A stretch of DNA of 40,839 nucleotides, from positions 1 through 40,839 of IMG/VR virus record IMGVR_UViG_3300008266_010269; one strand, 5' to 3'. Origin of the DNA: a virus. A program made the translations under genes and the position numbers. This document shows, one piece after another, positions 39,192-40,839 of the stretch (the stretch's first letter is position 1; every line of letters begins with the position of its first letter). The notes beneath the pieces were generated by a model, which saw only the letters and a program-made list of their open reading frames with translations, searched no databases and was not told where the DNA came from.

Positions 39192-40839
39192 TTATCTTAA
39201 TTCATTCAAATCGAATGTACGAACACCATCAACGATGATACGTCCATAGAAACGGTTGTTAACCATCTTCTTAGCGTAACGTGTCATAATACCCTTGATA
39301 GGAGTAAAGTTGAATGGGTTATACATTGTTGGAGTTAATTGTAATGGTACGTATGGAGCGTAGATATATCCAGTATCCAATAACGAAGTACCTTTGTGAC
39401 CAATCAACACAGTGTTTGGTGGGAAGTATGGGTCACGGTATACTTGGTAACGACCACTCAAAGTACCAACTCTTTCAATACCCATGTTGTATTGGTCTTG
39501 CTCAGGAGCCGCGTTTGATACGTGGAAGTATTCCAAGTCATCAAAGATAGCACTGATTTCAGAAGATACAACAATCCAGTTAGCTCCACCTCTTAAAGTA
39601 GACTTATGGATTTGAGCTGAAATTTGGTTGATTGCAGTAATCAACGTTTGATTCCAGTCCTTTTGAGTGTAAGGAGTTGATTGGTTGTTCAGACGCTTCC
39701 ATCCGTTGTAATCCCAACGTAATGTCCAAGCCGCACCTTTACGTAAGTCACGTAAGATTTCACGGTCAATTTCAGCTGCCACTTGCTCAGATAATAAAGC
39801 TGTTAATTCAGCTTCAGCATCGATGTTGTGGAACGCTGCAACGTCTTGAGCAAGTTCTGGAGACCATTGTGCTCTTAACTTTCTTTCAGTCACAGAAACT
39901 GTTACTGATTGAAGGTCGAAAGAAACTTCACCAATTTTGTCTTCAAATTCTAACTCTTGGTAACGCTTCCAATATGCAGTAACTGCTGTGTTAGTTGTAA
40001 CACCCGTTAAAGTAGTTGTGAAAGTAGTTCCAGTGTAACCATCAGGAGTAGATGCTCCACAAGAGATACATGCTGGTGTTTGTAAATCAACTTCTAAGTA
40101 GATAACACCATCAGCACTACATACATCATAGAACGAACCTCCATTTCCTGGAGTTGCTCCACCTGGCCATGTTGTAGTTTTGCTAGTACCATATTCAACA
40201 ATACCTTTACCGTATTTTTGTGTAACAACACGGAATAAAAGTGGTGTAGAAGTAGTAACATTACCACCAGATGCGTTAATTCTTGCAGCTAATGCAGAAG
40301 TTGGTAATAAAGTTAAATCAGAAAGGAATGTTTCAGTATCCATTTCTTGTCCATCAGGGCCAATTAACTTACCGTCACCTACTGATGTGAAACCAGACAT
40401 TACTAAAAGTAATTTTCTGTATTCACCTGAACCATATCCAGATACTACTAATGAACCGTTTGACCAAACTACTTGGTTAGTTGCACCAGTAACCCAATAC
40501 CAACCACCTTTTGAATAATCAAAAAGACCTGATGGGTTTAAACCTGGTTCATTTCCTTCATAGAATAAATCATAAAGGTTCTTTGGATACGCAGTTGAAT
40601 CAGTGTAACCAGCATTTGGGTCACCAGGATAGTTTCCAGGAGAACCTACAGGTGCTCTGTGTCCAGCTTCTCCTGAAGCTCCTTGTGTTGGAGTTGCTGC
40701 AGAATAACCTTGAATTTGAGGTACAAAGTAGAACAATTTACCGATTGGTAAGTTCATAGCTTGTACAGATACGATTTCGTTAGCTAATAATTTAGAGAAC
40801 ACACGTCTGATGATAGGGAATACCACAGTTTCGAATGAA
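39192..40839 (-). CDS. 23: Major capsid protein, T4 gp23-like, N-terminus cut by window
   Basis: The frame runs off the window edge; about 545 residues are visible. Hallmarks of T4 gp23-type capsid proteins include FETVVFPIIRRVFSKLLANE followed by IVSVQAMNLPIGKLFYF near the visible start, AAEIDREILRDLRKGAAW, NWIVVSSEISAIFDDLEYF, YQVYRDPYFPPNTVLIGHKG and YAPYVPLQLTPTM before a closing KKMVNNRFYGRIIVDGV. The protein forms the head shell in HK97 fold. A Gly/Thr-rich, Cys-containing insertion (about 60-290, for example PACISCGASTPDGYTG) is larger than in T4. G+C is clearly higher than in the glycan island, consistent with high expression. The cleavable N-terminus is outside the window. Confidence 0.93.
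   Translation of the reverse strand, partial: SFETVVFPIIRRVFSKLLANEIVSVQAMNLPIGKLFYFVPQIQGYSAATPTQGASGEAGHRAPVGSPGNYPGDPNAGYTDSTAYPKNLYDLFYEGNEPGLNPSGLFDYSKGGWYWVTGATNQVVWSNGSLVVSGYGSGEYRKLLLVMSGFTSVGDGKLIGPDGQEMDTETFLSDLTLLPTSALAARINASGGNVTTSTPLLFRVVTQKYGKGIVEYGTSKTTTWPGGATPGNGGSFYDVCSADGVIYLEVDLQTPACISCGASTPDGYTGTTFTTTLTGVTTNTAVTAYWKRYQELEFEDKIGEVSFDLQSVTVSVTERKLRAQWSPELAQDVAAFHNIDAEAELTALLSEQVAAEIDREILRDLRKGAAWTLRWDYNGWKRLNNQSTPYTQKDWNQTLITAINQISAQIHKSTLRGGANWIVVSSEISAIFDDLEYFHVSNAAPEQDQYNMGIERVGTLSGRYQVYRDPYFPPNTVLIGHKGTSLLDTGYIYAPYVPLQLTPTMYNPFNFTPIKGIMTRYAKKMVNNRFYGRIIVDGVRTFDLNELR

Noticed and set aside
39181-39200. Palindrome TTAAGATAA-GA-TTATCTTAA considered as a second terminator
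   Set aside because: It straddles the capsid stop codon, leaves a two-base loop in full form and is followed by no T-run; the terminator at 39145-39172 suffices.
1-40839. tRNA genes
   Set aside because: No cloverleaf with a GGTTCRANYCC arm was found by eye in the gaps, all of which are shorter than 100 bases.

Overview
The window looks like part of the genome of a large T4-related myovirus (Caudoviricetes, contractile tail) infecting a Bacteroidota-type host. The phage assignment rests on a gp23-like major capsid protein, a family B DNA polymerase, a neck-type protein, a gp55-like late sigma factor, PhoH, dUTPase and long virion proteins. The host guess rests on one near-perfect Bacteroidota-type promoter (TTTG-N19-TATATTTG at 37190-37220), the lack of purine-rich Shine-Dalgarno sequences at most starts, and low G+C. 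No tRNA, rRNA, CRISPR, integrase or transposase was seen. No gap between genes exceeds 100 bases.

Layout. (1) 1-1944, plus: end of a nuclease-fold gene, a neck-type protein and a small beta protein. (2) 1941-7657, minus: DNA polymerase preceded by a 974-residue lectin-like virion protein with a Pro/Thr linker. (3) 7705-10239, plus: five small virion-type or unknown proteins, closed by a clear terminator at 10262-10287. (4) 10331-30605, plus: one long, tightly overlapping operon-like run. It opens with a glycosyltransferase, a DEDD exonuclease and dUTPase. A glycan island follows, with most of the 11 glycosyltransferase genes and nine sugar-nucleotide or decoration enzymes: WecB-type epimerase, Gmd, mini DegT aminotransferase, acyltransferase, two cupins, two reductase/epimerases and a methyltransferase. 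It ends with PhoH, a HAD protein, two more glycosyltransferases and the late sigma factor. (5) 30633-36209, plus: large baseplate/tail-type proteins. (6) 36206-39144: small proteins on both strands, several with a short N-terminus resembling the T4 capsid-targeting propeptide. (7) 39192-end, minus: the capsid protein, cut by the window edge.

How it fits together. Replication and nucleotide genes share a transcription unit with the glycan genes and with the sigma factor that would switch on virion genes. The island has no flippase, no polysaccharide polymerase and no membrane-bound initiating transferase. A cytoplasmic acceptor, such as the phage's own virion proteins, or modification of existing host precursors is therefore more likely than a complete surface polysaccharide pathway.

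Most notable observations: the polymerase has lost the catalytic aspartate region of motif A; a 17-bp perfect hairpin buries the methyltransferase start codon; several small proteins may be head-packaged and cleaved; and the Pro/Thr linker is a possible acceptor for the phage's glycosyltransferases.
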